From the NCBI RefSeq assembly GCF_009834225.1, contig NZ_CP047177.1, positions 86,010 to 150,009 of the forward strand: 64,000 nt of DNA, in the 5' to 3' direction. Made by a program: the position numbers and the translations under genes. The DNA comes from Rathayibacter sp. VKM Ac-2759 (GTDB lineage Bacteria; Actinomycetota; Actinomycetes; Actinomycetales; Microbacteriaceae). Below the pieces are notes generated by a model. That model worked only from the letters and a program-made list of their open reading frames with translations, ran no database searches and was not told the DNA's origin. Each line of letters opens with the position of its first letter. Positions within the stretch are counted from its first letter, which is position 1. Positions 1-8,724 of the stretch are shown here, one piece after another.

Positions 1-1
1 C

Positions 2-889
2 GACGGCGATGGAGTCGGTGTGCTGGAGGATTTCCTGAGGGTTCGTGAGGGATATTGCGTGCATTTCGCGTCGGCGATGGCCGTGATGGCGCGCGAGCTC
101 GGCATCCCCTCGCGACTTGCGATCGGTTATCAGCCGGGCTCTGTCGTTCCGTCGCAAGGTACTGACTTGACCACCTACCGTGTGATGTCCTCTGATCTGC
201 ATTCCTGGCCGGAGCTCTACTTCGAAGGCGTCGGCTGGCTGCCCTTCGAGCCGACCCCCAGCCGTGGTGCGCCCGCGTCCTACACGCTCCCGGGAGCGAC
301 ATCGGCTACCAGCTCGAGCACGCCGGGCGCTGCCGCCGCGCCCGCGCCGAGCGCTACTCCGCAAGCCAGCGCCGCGCCCGCCGCGACGGCACCGGCCTCC
401 TCCGTTGCAGGAGAAGCCGGCGGAACGGCAGGGACACCCTCAACGCCGGCGGTTGCCGCCTGGGTCTTGCTCGCACTGCTCTTGCTTGCGCCGTGGCTGC
501 TGCGGATCGACCAACGCGCCGCCAGGCGGCGGGCGGCGGCGGCAGGGTCGACGGAGGCTGCGTGGTCGGAGGTCCTCGCGAGCGCGCGGGACCTGGACGT
601 CCCGGTCAAGGAACACAGCACCCTTCGCGTCCAGGAGGGCTTCGTCGCGGACGCGATCAAGGGGGATGAGCAGGCTCGCGACGAACTCCGCAGGCTCCGC
701 CGGGCGCTCGAACGGGTGCGCTACGCGCCGGAGGCGGACGATGGCTGCACCACATGGGAGGCCGCCTCACGCGTCGTCGCCGCGCTGCGCGCGGACGCAG
801 GTGTGCGACACCGGCTCTTCGCCGCTTTCGTCCCGAGATCGACTCTCGGAATGCTCACGCGGATCCGGCGCCCCAGAACCGACCTGTGA
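2..889 (+). CDS. TgpA-like transglutaminase-domain membrane protein (5' end outside window)
   Basis: C-terminal part of a transglutaminase-like membrane protein; the frame is open to the left edge, so the start lies outside. The visible part begins in the papain-like fold: the catalytic cysteine is in GYCVHFASAMAVMARELG, followed by GIPSRLAIGYQPG and the histidine of HSWPELYFEGVGW. A proline/alanine/serine linker follows, then one membrane segment (AAWVLLALLLLAPWLL) and a cytoplasmic tail ending in an arginine-rich helix. This order matches the C-terminal half of the TgpA family (membrane-anchored transglutaminase with a DUF4129-like tail). In actinobacteria such genes often sit beside a DUF58 protein and a MoxR ATPase, which cannot be checked here. 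The substrate is unknown. Confidence 0.8.
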   Translation, partial: DGDGVGVLEDFLRVREGYCVHFASAMAVMARELGIPSRLAIGYQPGSVVPSQGTDLTTYRVMSSDLHSWPELYFEGVGWLPFEPTPSRGAPASYTLPGATSATSSSTPGAAAAPAPSATPQASAAPAATAPASSVAGEAGGTAGTPSTPAVAAWVLLALLLLAPWLLRIDQRAARRRAAAAGSTEAAWSEVLASARDLDVPVKEHSTLRVQEGFVADAIKGDEQARDELRRLRRALERVRYAPEADDGCTTWEAASRVVAALRADAGVRHRLFAAFVPRSTLGMLTRIRRPRTDL

Positions 890-922
890 TCACGAGTGAC
901 GGTGGAGTCTCCTTCTCTTGAC

Positions 923-998
923 GTTCACGCGCAACGGCTGGGGAGAACCCAGCGCGTTGAGTCGCGTTCACCCGGCAGGCGTCTGCTGTCCACTCGTG
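923..998 (+). promoter_or_regulatory. Candidate PHO-box region upstream of alkaline phosphatase
   Basis: GTTCACGCGCA (923), GTTCACCCGGC (966) and GTCCACTCGTG (988) resemble the GTTCACC-type half-sites bound by PhoP in actinobacteria. The last two are exactly 22 bp apart, two 11-bp repeat units. The match is partial and rests on the neighbouring phosphatase gene. Confidence 0.3.
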
Positions 999-1064
999 AG
1001 ACTCCGTGGCGGAGTGACCTGGAGGTGGTCTGTTTGGGCCAAGAATCTTCAGGGAGTTCACGAC

Positions 1065-2813
1065 GTGACACGACTCTTCCGCTCCGCGAACCGCGGGCGC
1101 TCCGCGGTGGCCCTCACGGCCGCCGCTCTGATCTGCGGAGCGGCCCTCGCCGCTCCCAGCATCGCCACCGCTGCCGGCTCCGCTGACCTCTCAGCCACCG
1201 GTGGCGCCGCCCGCATCTCCCCGGTCGACGCCGACCTCTCCGATTCGCTCCGCGCCGAGATCAAGGAGCAGGATGCGAAGAACGTCATCCTCCTCATCGG
1301 CGACGGCATGGGCGACTCCGAGATCACCGTGGCCCGCAACTACCAGTACGGCGCGGCCGGCCGCTTCCCGGGCATCGACGCCCTCCCGATCACCGGTCAG
1401 TACACGACCTACTCGCTCTACCGCGCCGACGACCCCGCCACCGGTGCGGTCAAGGGCGCCCCGGACTACGTGCCCGACTCCGCCGCCACCGGCAGCGCCT
1501 GGGCGACCGGCACCAAGACCTACGACAACGCGGTCTCGGTCGATATCGACCAGAACCGGAAGGACACCCTGCTGGAGATCGCGAAGGCGAACGGACTGAA
1601 GACCGGCAACGTGACCACGTCCGAGATCCAGGACGCGACGCCCGCTGTGCAGGCCGCGCACGTGGACGCGCGCAGCTGCTACGGGCCCGACAGCGCAAGC
1701 TGCGGGAACGACGCGCTCGAGAACGGTGGACTCGGCTCGATCAGTGAGCAGATCCTCGGCACTCGCGCCGACCTGACCCTTGGTGGTGGCTCGGCAAGCT
1801 TCGGTCAGACCGCGAAGGCCGGCGACTGGGCCGGTCAGACTTTGTTCCAGCAGGCGGATGAGCGCGGCTATCAGGTGCTCGGCGATGCGACCACCGCCGG
1901 CACGGCCGCCCAGCTCGAAGCCCTCACCGTCGCCGACCAGGACGCTCCCGTCCTCGGTCTCTTCGGCTCGGGCAACCTGCCCGTCCGCTACGCGCCGACC
2001 CCCGCCACTGTCGGAGGCGGCGACGCCGCTCCGCAGACCTGCGTCGCCAACCCGACGCGCCCCGCGGACCAGCCCACTCTTCGCTCGATGACCGAGAAGG
2101 CGATCGACCTACTCGACACCGGCGACAAGGGCTTCTTCCTCCAGGTCGAGGGCGCCAGCATCGACAAGCAGGACCACGCCGCGAACGCTTGCGGTCAGAT
2201 CGGTGAGACCGTCGACCTCGACGAGGCCGTTCAGGCCGCTCTCGCCTTCGCGAAGGCCGACGGCAACACGCTCGTCATCGTCACCGCCGACCACGCCCAC
2301 ACCAGCCAGATCGTGGACAGCACGCCCCCCACGTCGCTCAGCACCGCGCTGAAGACCGCTGACGGCAGCACGATGAAGGTCTCGTACGGCACGGGCGCCG
2401 AGGGCAGCTCGCAGCAGCACACCGGCTCGCAGCTGCGCATCGCCGGCTACGGACCCGGCGCGGCCAACGTCGCCGGCCTCACCGACCAGACCGACACGTT
2501 CTTCACCATCTCGAACGCGCTGGGCCTGGACCGCGACGTCGACTCGCTGAGCTTCAACGCGACCGCCGAGCTCTCGGGCACTACGTTCGCGCCCGGCGAG
2601 AAGATCACCCTGACCGCGAAGGATTTCAACGGCGACACTCAGCTGGTCGGCTCCGCTCCGATGTTCACGGAGCGCACCGCGACGCAGGATCTCGTCGACG
2701 GAGGCCTCGTCGTCTCCGCGAAGGCGCCCACCACCCCCGGCGACTACACCGTCACGGTGACCGGCGCCCAGACCGGCAAGGCCATCTCACTGCCGTTCAC
2801 GGTCACCAAGTAG
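1065..2813 (+). CDS. phoA: Secreted alkaline phosphatase
   Basis: Alkaline phosphatase of the PhoA superfamily, releasing phosphate from phosphomonoesters outside the cell. Starting at the GTG at 1065, preceded by AGGGAG, gives 582 residues and a clean signal peptide (positively charged [11 protein letters not shown], hydrophobic core, cleavage near ATAAG). A longer frame to 918 only adds a non-secretory extension. Metal ligands sit in LLIGDGMGD (about 75-83), the nucleophile is Ser139 in [15 protein letters not shown], and histidines are in [11 protein letters not shown] and TADHAHTS (about 408). The C-terminus carries an Ig-like beta domain. A PHO-box-like region lies upstream and a strong terminator follows, so it looks monocistronic. 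It may be phosphate-regulated rather than metal-regulated. Confidence 0.9.
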   Translation: MTRLFRSANRGRSAVALTAAALICGAALAAPSIATAAGSADLSATGGAARISPVDADLSDSLRAEIKEQDAKNVILLIGDGMGDSEITVARNYQYGAAGRFPGIDALPITGQYTTYSLYRADDPATGAVKGAPDYVPDSAATGSAWATGTKTYDNAVSVDIDQNRKDTLLEIAKANGLKTGNVTTSEIQDATPAVQAAHVDARSCYGPDSASCGNDALENGGLGSISEQILGTRADLTLGGGSASFGQTAKAGDWAGQTLFQQADERGYQVLGDATTAGTAAQLEALTVADQDAPVLGLFGSGNLPVRYAPTPATVGGGDAAPQTCVANPTRPADQPTLRSMTEKAIDLLDTGDKGFFLQVEGASIDKQDHAANACGQIGETVDLDEAVQAALAFAKADGNTLVIVTADHAHTSQIVDSTPPTSLSTALKTADGSTMKVSYGTGAEGSSQQHTGSQLRIAGYGPGAANVAGLTDQTDTFFTISNALGLDRDVDSLSFNATAELSGTTFAPGEKITLTAKDFNGDTQLVGSAPMFTERTATQDLVDGGLVVSAKAPTTPGDYTVTVTGAQTGKAISLPFTVTK

Positions 2814-2860
2814 ATCCGCGCGCGCCGCTTCTTCACTACTGAAGAGCGATGACGCAGGAA

Positions 2861-2886
2861 GGGCCGCCCCTCGGGGCGGCCCTTTC
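2861..2886. terminator. Bidirectional intrinsic terminator
   Basis: Perfect hairpin GGGCCGCCCC-TC-GGGGCGGCCC followed by TTTCT on the plus strand. It lies between the convergent alkaline phosphatase gene and lspA and can serve both. Confidence 0.8.
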
Positions 2887-2931
2887 TCGTGTACGTGGAC
2901 AGCAGATGGGAGAAGGTGTTCGGGTCTGCTG

Positions 2932-3474
2932 TCACCGCGTGTTGCGATCCGGTGCTGCAGGTGTGGCTCGGATACCACTCATCGGTGAGGAGGTCATCGC
3001 CCAGGCGATGAAGCCGCAGGTGGTGAAGATGTCCGCGACGTTGAAGATGGAGAACCATTCGACGGCGAGAAAGTCGATGACTTCGCCGGTCAGCGGACCG
3101 TTCTGCGCGCGGGAGATGCGATCCCACAGATTTCCGAGCGCGCCGCCGGCCACGACCGCCAGAAAGACGGTGCCCGGCAGTGAGGAGCGTCGGATCAGCC
3201 TGAGCGCGATCCACACGCAGAGCGCGCTGATGATCAGCATGAGGCCGATGACGAGCGGCGCTCCGACGTCGGCGCCGATTCCGAAGGCCACTCCGGGGTT
3301 GAAGTGCAGCTCGAGACTGAAGCCGGGCGCAAAGGGGATCACGCTGCCGTCGGAGAGCGAGTCGAGCGCCCAGATTTTTGTGGCCCTATCGATGGCGAAG
3401 GCCCCGACAAGAGCTGCAGCGACGAGGACGATCCGCCCGACGCCAGGCGCGGCAGTAGTGGTGGGTGTCTGCAT
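2932..3474 (-). CDS. lspA: Lipoprotein signal peptidase (signal peptidase II)
   Basis: Aspartic protease of the membrane that removes signal peptides from diacylglyceryl-modified prolipoproteins. At 180 residues the length is normal. Both catalytic aspartates are present: D118 in GGALGNLWDRI and D148 in FNVADIF. FNPGVAFGI, conserved in the family, is also seen. Four hydrophobic helices are visible. It lies 66 bp downstream of resB on the same strand, so the two may share a transcript. Many predicted lipoproteins lie in this window (19.2, 41.4, 53.7, 57.1, 61.6 and 63.3 kb), and lnt lies at 13.2 kb. Chromosomes normally carry their own copy, so this is probably a second lspA carried by the island. 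Confidence 0.92.
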   Translation of the reverse strand: MQTPTTTAAPGVGRIVLVAAALVGAFAIDRATKIWALDSLSDGSVIPFAPGFSLELHFNPGVAFGIGADVGAPLVIGLMLIISALCVWIALRLIRRSSLPGTVFLAVVAGGALGNLWDRISRAQNGPLTGEVIDFLAVEWFSIFNVADIFTTCGFIAWAMTSSPMSGIRATPAAPDRNTR

Positions 3475-3540
3475 GTCAGGCGCATCCTGTGCTGTTCGAG
3501 GACCGGCAGGTCATGGGTCGGAGCGTGATCGGTTCGGGGG

Positions 3541-5244
3541 TCATGGTTCTCGATTCGGTCCGGTGAGGTGCGTGCGAGCGAGCTCGGCGACTGCATGCGC
3601 CAGATGAGGGTCTTCTCCGCGGGCGAGTCCTGCGTACTCCACAAGGACGGTGCCGTCGTCCTGCGCTGTCGCTTTCACCCATACGCGGCGGCGAGCGACG
3701 AAGAGCGAGGTGAGAAGACCGGCGACGATGAGGATGGAGAAGACGAGGACCCAGGATTCCGTCGGGTCCGCGTTGATGTCGAACGACGCGAAACGCAGGA
3801 CACTCTCACCGCCAGTGGCCGCGGAATCGGCGGCGTCGAACGAGATACTGCCCAGGCCCCCGGGGAGCTCGGCTGTCTCTCCGGGTTGCAGGCGGAGGGA
3901 GGCCGTGCCGGTGGATCCGCCGGTGACCCGGGTCAGGTCATCCGTGTTCAGCGTGTAGACGGACGCGGGGATCCCGCCGTCGAGGCCAAGGTCACCGGTG
4001 AAGACGTCGAGGGAGAGCACGGGCAGGACGAGGTCGGGATAGTTAGAGGTGGAAGCGCCGGACGGCAGCTCCGCTTCGCTGGGATAGAAGAACCCGGTCA
4101 TGCCGACCTGGGTCGCGAGCCCGTCGGGGACTTTGACGACACCGATGGAGGTCATGTTCGAGTCCTGCGGCAGGAACGGGACGGGCTCCGAGAAAACGAT
4201 CCGTCCGCCGGGATCTCGCATCGTGATGGTCGGGGCGTACCCGTTGCCGAGAAGGTAGATGTTGCTGCGTCCGACGGAGATCGGTTCGTTGACCTTGATC
4301 CTCGACGACTCTGCATCGGAGGGACCCAGTCTTGTGCTCACGGAGGCGGTGAAATCGATCGGCTGCCCCAGGGCGCTGCGATTCTCTTCCTCGTAGGTGA
4401 CGGACAGATCCTCCAGCTTGAGAGTGAAGGGGTCCAGTTGCTCGGGAACGAAGAACCGGCCCGGGTTGAAGGAGTCGTACGAGGCGAGGGTGTTCGAGAG
4501 GGACTGGCCCTCCACGATCACCCGCTGGCCGGCGTACCCGAAGCCGCCGCCGAAGCCCACGCACACGAGAAGGCCGACCAAAGAGAGGTGGAAGACGAGG
4601 TTTCCCGTCTCGCGCAGGTAGCCGCGCTCCGCCGCGACGCTCGCGACCACGCGACCGTGTCGCTCCGTGTCGTAGCGGGCGGTGCGGTATCCCGCCTTCC
4701 TCAGCCTCACCTGCGCTGAGGTGATGGACTCACCGGCCGTCGGCTCCTCCACGACAGCAGTGCGGTAACCCACGAGACGTTCAAGTCGCACGGGAGTCTT
4801 GGGTGGGAGCGCGCGCAGAGCAGCCACGTGGTGCTTCGTTCGAGGGATGACGCAGCCGATGAGAGAGACGAAGAGAAGAAGGTAGATGCTGGAGAACCAG
4901 ATCGACGTGTAGGTGTCGAACGCCTGCACCTTCTCCAGCAGCGGTGCGATGTCGGGGTTGTTGATGAAGTACTGCGCAACACCGTTCGGGTCCGATGAAC
5001 GCTGCGGCACCAACGACCCCGGGATCGAGGCGATCGCGAGCAGCAGGAGCAGGAACAGCGCGGTCCGCATGCTGGTCAGTTGCCGCCAGACCCAGCGGAT
5101 CCACCCCACCGGACCGAGCCTGGGCTCACGTATCTCGCCGCGGTCCTCAGCGACCGCGTCGATGTGATCCGCAGGCCGGCTCGGGCCCACAGCCAAGCCC
5201 GCCTCAGCATCAGAACGGCTGCGGGACGATGCGCTGTCGGTCAT
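3541..5244 (-). CDS. resB: Cytochrome c biogenesis protein ResB
   Basis: Membrane component of system II cytochrome c maturation. ResB works with ResC/CcsA to carry heme across the membrane and attach it to apocytochromes. The 567-residue protein has the expected layout: membrane helices near residues 55-80 (MRTALFLLLLLAIASIPGSL), 110-135 and 210-240, a large extracytoplasmic domain, then a last helix near 495-520 before a short tail. QRSSDPNGVAQYF after helix 1 is family-typical. A TlpA-like thioredoxin and CcdA occur at 19-20 kb. No ResC/CcsA partner is seen in the window. Confidence 0.88.
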   Translation of the reverse strand: MTDSASSRSRSDAEAGLAVGPSRPADHIDAVAEDRGEIREPRLGPVGWIRWVWRQLTSMRTALFLLLLLAIASIPGSLVPQRSSDPNGVAQYFINNPDIAPLLEKVQAFDTYTSIWFSSIYLLLFVSLIGCVIPRTKHHVAALRALPPKTPVRLERLVGYRTAVVEEPTAGESITSAQVRLRKAGYRTARYDTERHGRVVASVAAERGYLRETGNLVFHLSLVGLLVCVGFGGGFGYAGQRVIVEGQSLSNTLASYDSFNPGRFFVPEQLDPFTLKLEDLSVTYEEENRSALGQPIDFTASVSTRLGPSDAESSRIKVNEPISVGRSNIYLLGNGYAPTITMRDPGGRIVFSEPVPFLPQDSNMTSIGVVKVPDGLATQVGMTGFFYPSEAELPSGASTSNYPDLVLPVLSLDVFTGDLGLDGGIPASVYTLNTDDLTRVTGGSTGTASLRLQPGETAELPGGLGSISFDAADSAATGGESVLRFASFDINADPTESWVLVFSILIVAGLLTSLFVARRRVWVKATAQDDGTVLVEYAGLARGEDPHLAHAVAELARTHLTGPNREP

Positions 5245-5276
5245 TTGACCGGCTCCTCAAGTGGATCGGGGGTCGG

Positions 5277-5603
5277 TCAGTCGAAGAGGTTGCTCAACCA
5301 GCTCTCGCGACCACGGCGGCGCCCGTCACCCTGGTCCCCGCGTCCGTGATCACGATCGCGGTCGCCCCCATGCCCTCGATCCCGGTCGCTGCCGTGTCCG
5401 CGATCACCGCGATCATGATCGTCGCGGCGCGACGGTGTGCCGTACGGCTGGCGGGCGTCGTCAGATGAGGCGACGGACCGTTCGATGATCTTGTCGATTT
5501 CACCGCGGTCCAGCCACACACCGCGGCATTGCGGGCAGTAGTCGATCTCGATGCCGGAGCGCTCGGAGATGACGAGGGTCGTGTTGTCGAGGGGGCACTG
5601 CAT
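5277..5603 (-). CDS. TFIIB-type zinc-ribbon protein
   Basis: Small protein of 108 residues with an N-terminal zinc ribbon of the zf-TFIIB type: a CP pair at residues 3-4, then CPQC at 23-26 followed by GVWLDRGEIDKII, the usual end of the domain. The rest is a low-complexity, very hydrophilic tail rich in D, H, R and G (many DRD and HGR units), ending in a short WLSNLFD segment. The histidine-rich tail could bind metal, but this is inference. It sits 32 bp downstream of resB's start on the same strand. Such proteins are widespread and have no assigned function. Confidence 0.75.
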   Translation of the reverse strand: MQCPLDNTTLVISERSGIEIDYCPQCRGVWLDRGEIDKIIERSVASSDDARQPYGTPSRRDDHDRGDRGHGSDRDRGHGGDRDRDHGRGDQGDGRRRGRESWLSNLFD

Positions 5604-5633
5604 GGGAAGCCTTTCGCCGAGAGGGGTGAGGGT

Positions 5634-6053
5634 TCAGTCGTTGACGGGCACGCGGATGATGAGCCCAGCGGCGACAGCGATGCCGATACCGACCAGGTGC
5701 AGTGACGACCAGATGACGTCGAGGAAGGTGAAGGGGAGGATGGGGTTCCACAGCACGACCATCGGTGCGAGCCCGATCAGCCACCACCAGGCGCGGGCTT
5801 GGATCGCGAACCACGACATCACCGCCGCGAGGATCGCGACGGTGTAGAGCACGAAGATGTACTCCTCGGTGCCCACGAGTGCCAGCCCGGCGAGCAGCAC
5901 GATCGCGAGGATGATTCCCGGCGCCAGAGCCATCTTCGCCCTGCTGCGATCCGGGTATCGAGAGGCCGCAGCTCGAGAAGGCGTTCGCCCCTGGTGGGAG
6001 CGGGGAGCGGGCCCTCGTCCGGTGCGGCGCCGGCTCTTCGATGGTCGGCTCAT
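5634..6053 (-). CDS. Small polytopic membrane protein (DUF6804-like)
   Basis: Protein of 139 residues with a basic, serine/arginine-rich N-terminus (about 40 residues) and four predicted membrane helices: ALAPGIILAIVLLAGLALV, EYIFVLYTVAILAAVMSWF, WWWLIGLAPMVVLWNPI and VIWSSLHLVGIGIAVAAGL. The WNPI-PFTFLD segment resembles small actinobacterial membrane proteins filed under DUF6804; I recall this rather than having tested it. A later start at the methionine at 5933 would remove the basic tail. It is divergent from cmtR. The function is unknown. Confidence 0.6.
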   Translation of the reverse strand: MSRPSKSRRRTGRGPAPRSHQGRTPSRAAASRYPDRSRAKMALAPGIILAIVLLAGLALVGTEEYIFVLYTVAILAAVMSWFAIQARAWWWLIGLAPMVVLWNPILPFTFLDVIWSSLHLVGIGIAVAAGLIIRVPVND

Positions 6054-6076
6054 CTGCCGATCATACGATCATTCGA

Positions 6077-6099
6077 CACTGACCGCTGTAAGGTCAGTG
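6077..6099. promoter_or_regulatory. CmtR operator candidate
   Basis: Perfect inverted repeat CACTGACC-N7-GGTCAGTG ending one base before the ATG of the cmtR-like gene. Its position over the translation start suits autoregulation by that repressor. There is little room for a Shine-Dalgarno sequence, so the mRNA may be leaderless or nearly so. Confidence 0.65.
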
Positions 6100-6100
6100 C

Positions 6101-6454
6101 ATGCTGACTATTGCTTCGCGTCTCGACGTCATGAATCGGTTGGGCCGAGCGATGGCGGATCCCACTCGTTCCCGGATCCTGCTGTCGCTCATCGAGCAGC
6201 CGGGTCATCCGGGAGAGCTGGCGGAGGCTCTGGGGTTGACCCGTTCTAACGTGTCGAACCATCTGACGTGTCTGCGTGGGTGCGGAATCGTCGCAGCGAT
6301 CCCGGAGGGCCGCAGCACGAGATACGAGATCGCGGATCCTCACCTCTCGAAGGCACTGATGGTGATGCTCGACGTCGTACTCGCTGTGGAAGACGGTGCA
6401 GGGTGCACGGACGAGAACTGCGACGTCCCGATGTGCTGCGAGGTGAACGCGTGA
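6101..6454 (+). CDS. cmtR: CmtR-type Cd/Pb-sensing repressor (ArsR/SmtB family)
   Basis: Winged-helix ArsR/SmtB repressor of 117 residues. The recognition region reads LGLTRSNVSNHLTCLRGCG. Its cysteines fall at 57, 61 and 102, exactly the Cd(II)/Pb(II) ligand positions described for mycobacterial CmtR. The extra cysteines at 107, 112 and 113 are not part of that classic site. The gene starts just after a perfect inverted repeat (6077-6099), and its stop overlaps the start of the downstream ATPase by 4 bp. This is the usual repressor-exporter pair, which metal would derepress. Confidence 0.9.
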   Translation: MLTIASRLDVMNRLGRAMADPTRSRILLSLIEQPGHPGELAEALGLTRSNVSNHLTCLRGCGIVAAIPEGRSTRYEIADPHLSKALMVMLDVVLAVEDGAGCTDENCDVPMCCEVNA

Positions 6455-8529
6455 GCGCTGAGTGCTGCGGCGACGGTGACGAGTCTGCTGCCTCTCGACG
6501 GGTCGTCAGGGCGCGGCCGCGACCGACCGGGGATGCGTGCTGCGCCGTGGAGGAGACTCCGGCCGTGGTGACCCTCGGTAAAGGTCCGGTACCCGCTGAC
6601 TCCCACATGCACGATGAGGGCGGTGAGGATGACGAGCACTCCGACGGGGATGAGCTCGCGCCGTGGTGGCGCGATCGAGGTGTCCTGATCCCGGTCGCGG
6701 CCGGAGTTCTGCTCGCGGTCGGCTACCTCCTCGAGTGGACCGGGTTCCCGGTCGCGGGAACGATCGTGCTGGCGGCGAGCCTGCTGGCTGGAGCGTCGAC
6801 GTTCGTTCCGAGCGCGGTGCGGCGCCTGCTGCGCGGGAAGCTCGGTGTGAGCCTGCTGATGACGATCGCGGCCGTCGGCGCGGTCCTCCTCGGCCACGTC
6901 GGAGAGGCCGCCGCCCTGGCCTTCCTGTTCTCCATCGCGGAAGCCCTTGAAGACCGGGCGATGGACAAGGCGCGCGACGGGTTGCGGGCGCTGCTCGATC
7001 TGATCCCGCAGACGGCAACCGTCTCCCGTCTGCACGGCGACGTGACCATTCCGGCGCGGGAGCTGCGCGAGCTCGACATCCTCGTCGTCCGTCCGGGTGA
7101 GCGGGTGGCAACCGATGGTGTCGTGGTGTCGGGGCGCAGCAGCCTGGACACGTCTGCGATTACCGGCGAGTCGATACCGGTCGAAGTGGGTCCAGGCGAC
7201 GCCGTTACCGCCGGTTCCATCAACGGGGGCGGTGCTTTGCAGATCGAGGCGACCGCCGCTGGAACCGACAACTCGTTGACGACGATCGTGAAGCTCGTCG
7301 AGCAGGCCCACGCACGAAAGGGTGACCGCGCCCGTCTGGCTGATCGCATCGCGAAGCCTCTCGTGCCCGCCGTGTTGATCCTCTCCGCAGGCATCGCCCT
7401 GTTCGGTGTCCTGATCGGGGACCCGGGGACGTGGACGGAGCGCGCTCTCGTGGTCCTCGTCGCCGCCTCGCCGTGCGCTCTGGCGATCGCCGTTCCGGTG
7501 ACCGTCATCTCCGCGATCGGCTCGGCGAGCCGGTTCGGTCTGATCATCAAGTCCGGCGAAGCCTTCGAACGACTGGGCACGGTGCAACTCGTCGCGTTCG
7601 ACAAGACGGGCACTCTCACCCGCAACAGCCCCATCGTCACTCATGTCGCCACCGCGGACGGCGTCACCCGCGACGAGGTCCTCGCCCTCGCGGCAGCACT
7701 GGAGAAACGCAGCACCCATCCCCTCGCTGCGGCGATCGTCGCGGCGGCACCCCTCCACCCTCAGGCAGATGATGTCGTCGAGCATCCTGGAGACGGCCTC
7801 ACGGGCACTGTCGACGGCACCCCGATCCGGGTGGGAAGCCCGCGCTGGGTGCCCGCCGACGCTCTCACCGCGCAGCTCGAATCGATGGAATCCGAAGGGA
7901 TGACAGCGGTCGTCGTCGAACAGGCCGATTCGGTTCTGGGCATCATCGGCATCCGAGACGAACTAAAGCCGGAAGCGGCCGCCACCATCGCGGAACTCAA
8001 ACGTCATCACATCGGCGCCCTGATGCTCACCGGCGACAACACCCGCACCGCGCACGCCCTCGCGCAGCAGGCCGGGATCTCCGAGGTGCGTGCGGAGCAG
8101 AAGCCTGACCAGAAGGCCGCGGCGATCGAGGAGTTCCGTCGGCATCGACGAGTCGCGATGATCGGTGACGGGATCAACGACGCGCCCGCGCTGGCGACCG
8201 CGGATGTAGGAATCGCGATGGGCGCCACCGGGTCCGCGGCCGCCATCGAATCCGCAGATGTCGCCTTCACCGGCACGGACCTGCGCCTGATCCCCGCCGC
8301 GCTGCTCCACGCCAGACGCGGTCGACGCATCATGACCGCGAACCTGATCCTCGCTCTCGGCGTGATCATCGTCCTCTTCCCCCTCGCTCTCACCGGTGTG
8401 CTGGGGCTGGCAGGAGTGGTCCTCGTGCACGAGCTGGCGGAGGTCGTCATCATCGCCAACGGAGTGCGCGCGGCCCGCCGCCACACCCCGCTCACTCCAC
8501 AGCCCGCGCTACAAGCGAGCAGCCGGTGA
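6451..8529 (+). CDS. cadA: Cadmium/zinc-type heavy-metal P-type ATPase
   Basis: P1B-type ATPase of 692 residues that would export soft divalent metals (Cd, Pb, Zn) from the cytoplasm. The GTG start overlaps the cmtR stop as GTGA, which implies coupled translation. The N-terminus lacks an HMA domain but has two CC pairs followed by an acidic/histidine stretch (MHDEGGEDDEHSDGDE). Core motifs are intact: TGES near 238, the ion-channel SPC motif at 340-342 with ALAIA after it, the phosphorylated D384 in DKTGTLT, HP in STHPLAAAI, and GDGINDAPAL. An SPC motif rather than CPC and the CmtR partner fit a CtpG-like Cd exporter better than a copper pump. Confidence 0.92.
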   Translation: MSAECCGDGDESAASRRVVRARPRPTGDACCAVEETPAVVTLGKGPVPADSHMHDEGGEDDEHSDGDELAPWWRDRGVLIPVAAGVLLAVGYLLEWTGFPVAGTIVLAASLLAGASTFVPSAVRRLLRGKLGVSLLMTIAAVGAVLLGHVGEAAALAFLFSIAEALEDRAMDKARDGLRALLDLIPQTATVSRLHGDVTIPARELRELDILVVRPGERVATDGVVVSGRSSLDTSAITGESIPVEVGPGDAVTAGSINGGGALQIEATAAGTDNSLTTIVKLVEQAHARKGDRARLADRIAKPLVPAVLILSAGIALFGVLIGDPGTWTERALVVLVAASPCALAIAVPVTVISAIGSASRFGLIIKSGEAFERLGTVQLVAFDKTGTLTRNSPIVTHVATADGVTRDEVLALAAALEKRSTHPLAAAIVAAAPLHPQADDVVEHPGDGLTGTVDGTPIRVGSPRWVPADALTAQLESMESEGMTAVVVEQADSVLGIIGIRDELKPEAAATIAELKRHHIGALMLTGDNTRTAHALAQQAGISEVRAEQKPDQKAAAIEEFRRHRRVAMIGDGINDAPALATADVGIAMGATGSAAAIESADVAFTGTDLRLIPAALLHARRGRRIMTANLILALGVIIVLFPLALTGVLGLAGVVLVHELAEVVIIANGVRAARRHTPLTPQPALQASSR

Positions 8530-8724
8530 CATCACTGACCGAGCTCACGGGAGTCTGCGCCGCCGCCCGGACACGGCGCCGTCCGACGCGTCTTCGGAGA
8601 GGACTGCTACTGTCCCCCCTCGAGCGCCTCGGCATCCCGCCCAAGGTGTTCACGGCACAGCGTGGCGCGCCGGTCCCGAGGCGTGTCGCCTCCCGCACCG
8701 CCCCCTGACGGTTTGGATACCACC

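Noticed and set aside
918..1064. Upstream extension of the alkaline phosphatase
   Set aside because: It would put a non-secretory stretch before a clear signal peptide; GTG 1065 has a ribosome site.
8526..8708. 60-residue frame starting at a GTGA overlap after cadA
   Set aside because: Arginine-rich, no family and no ribosome-site support. The overlap is suggestive but not enough.
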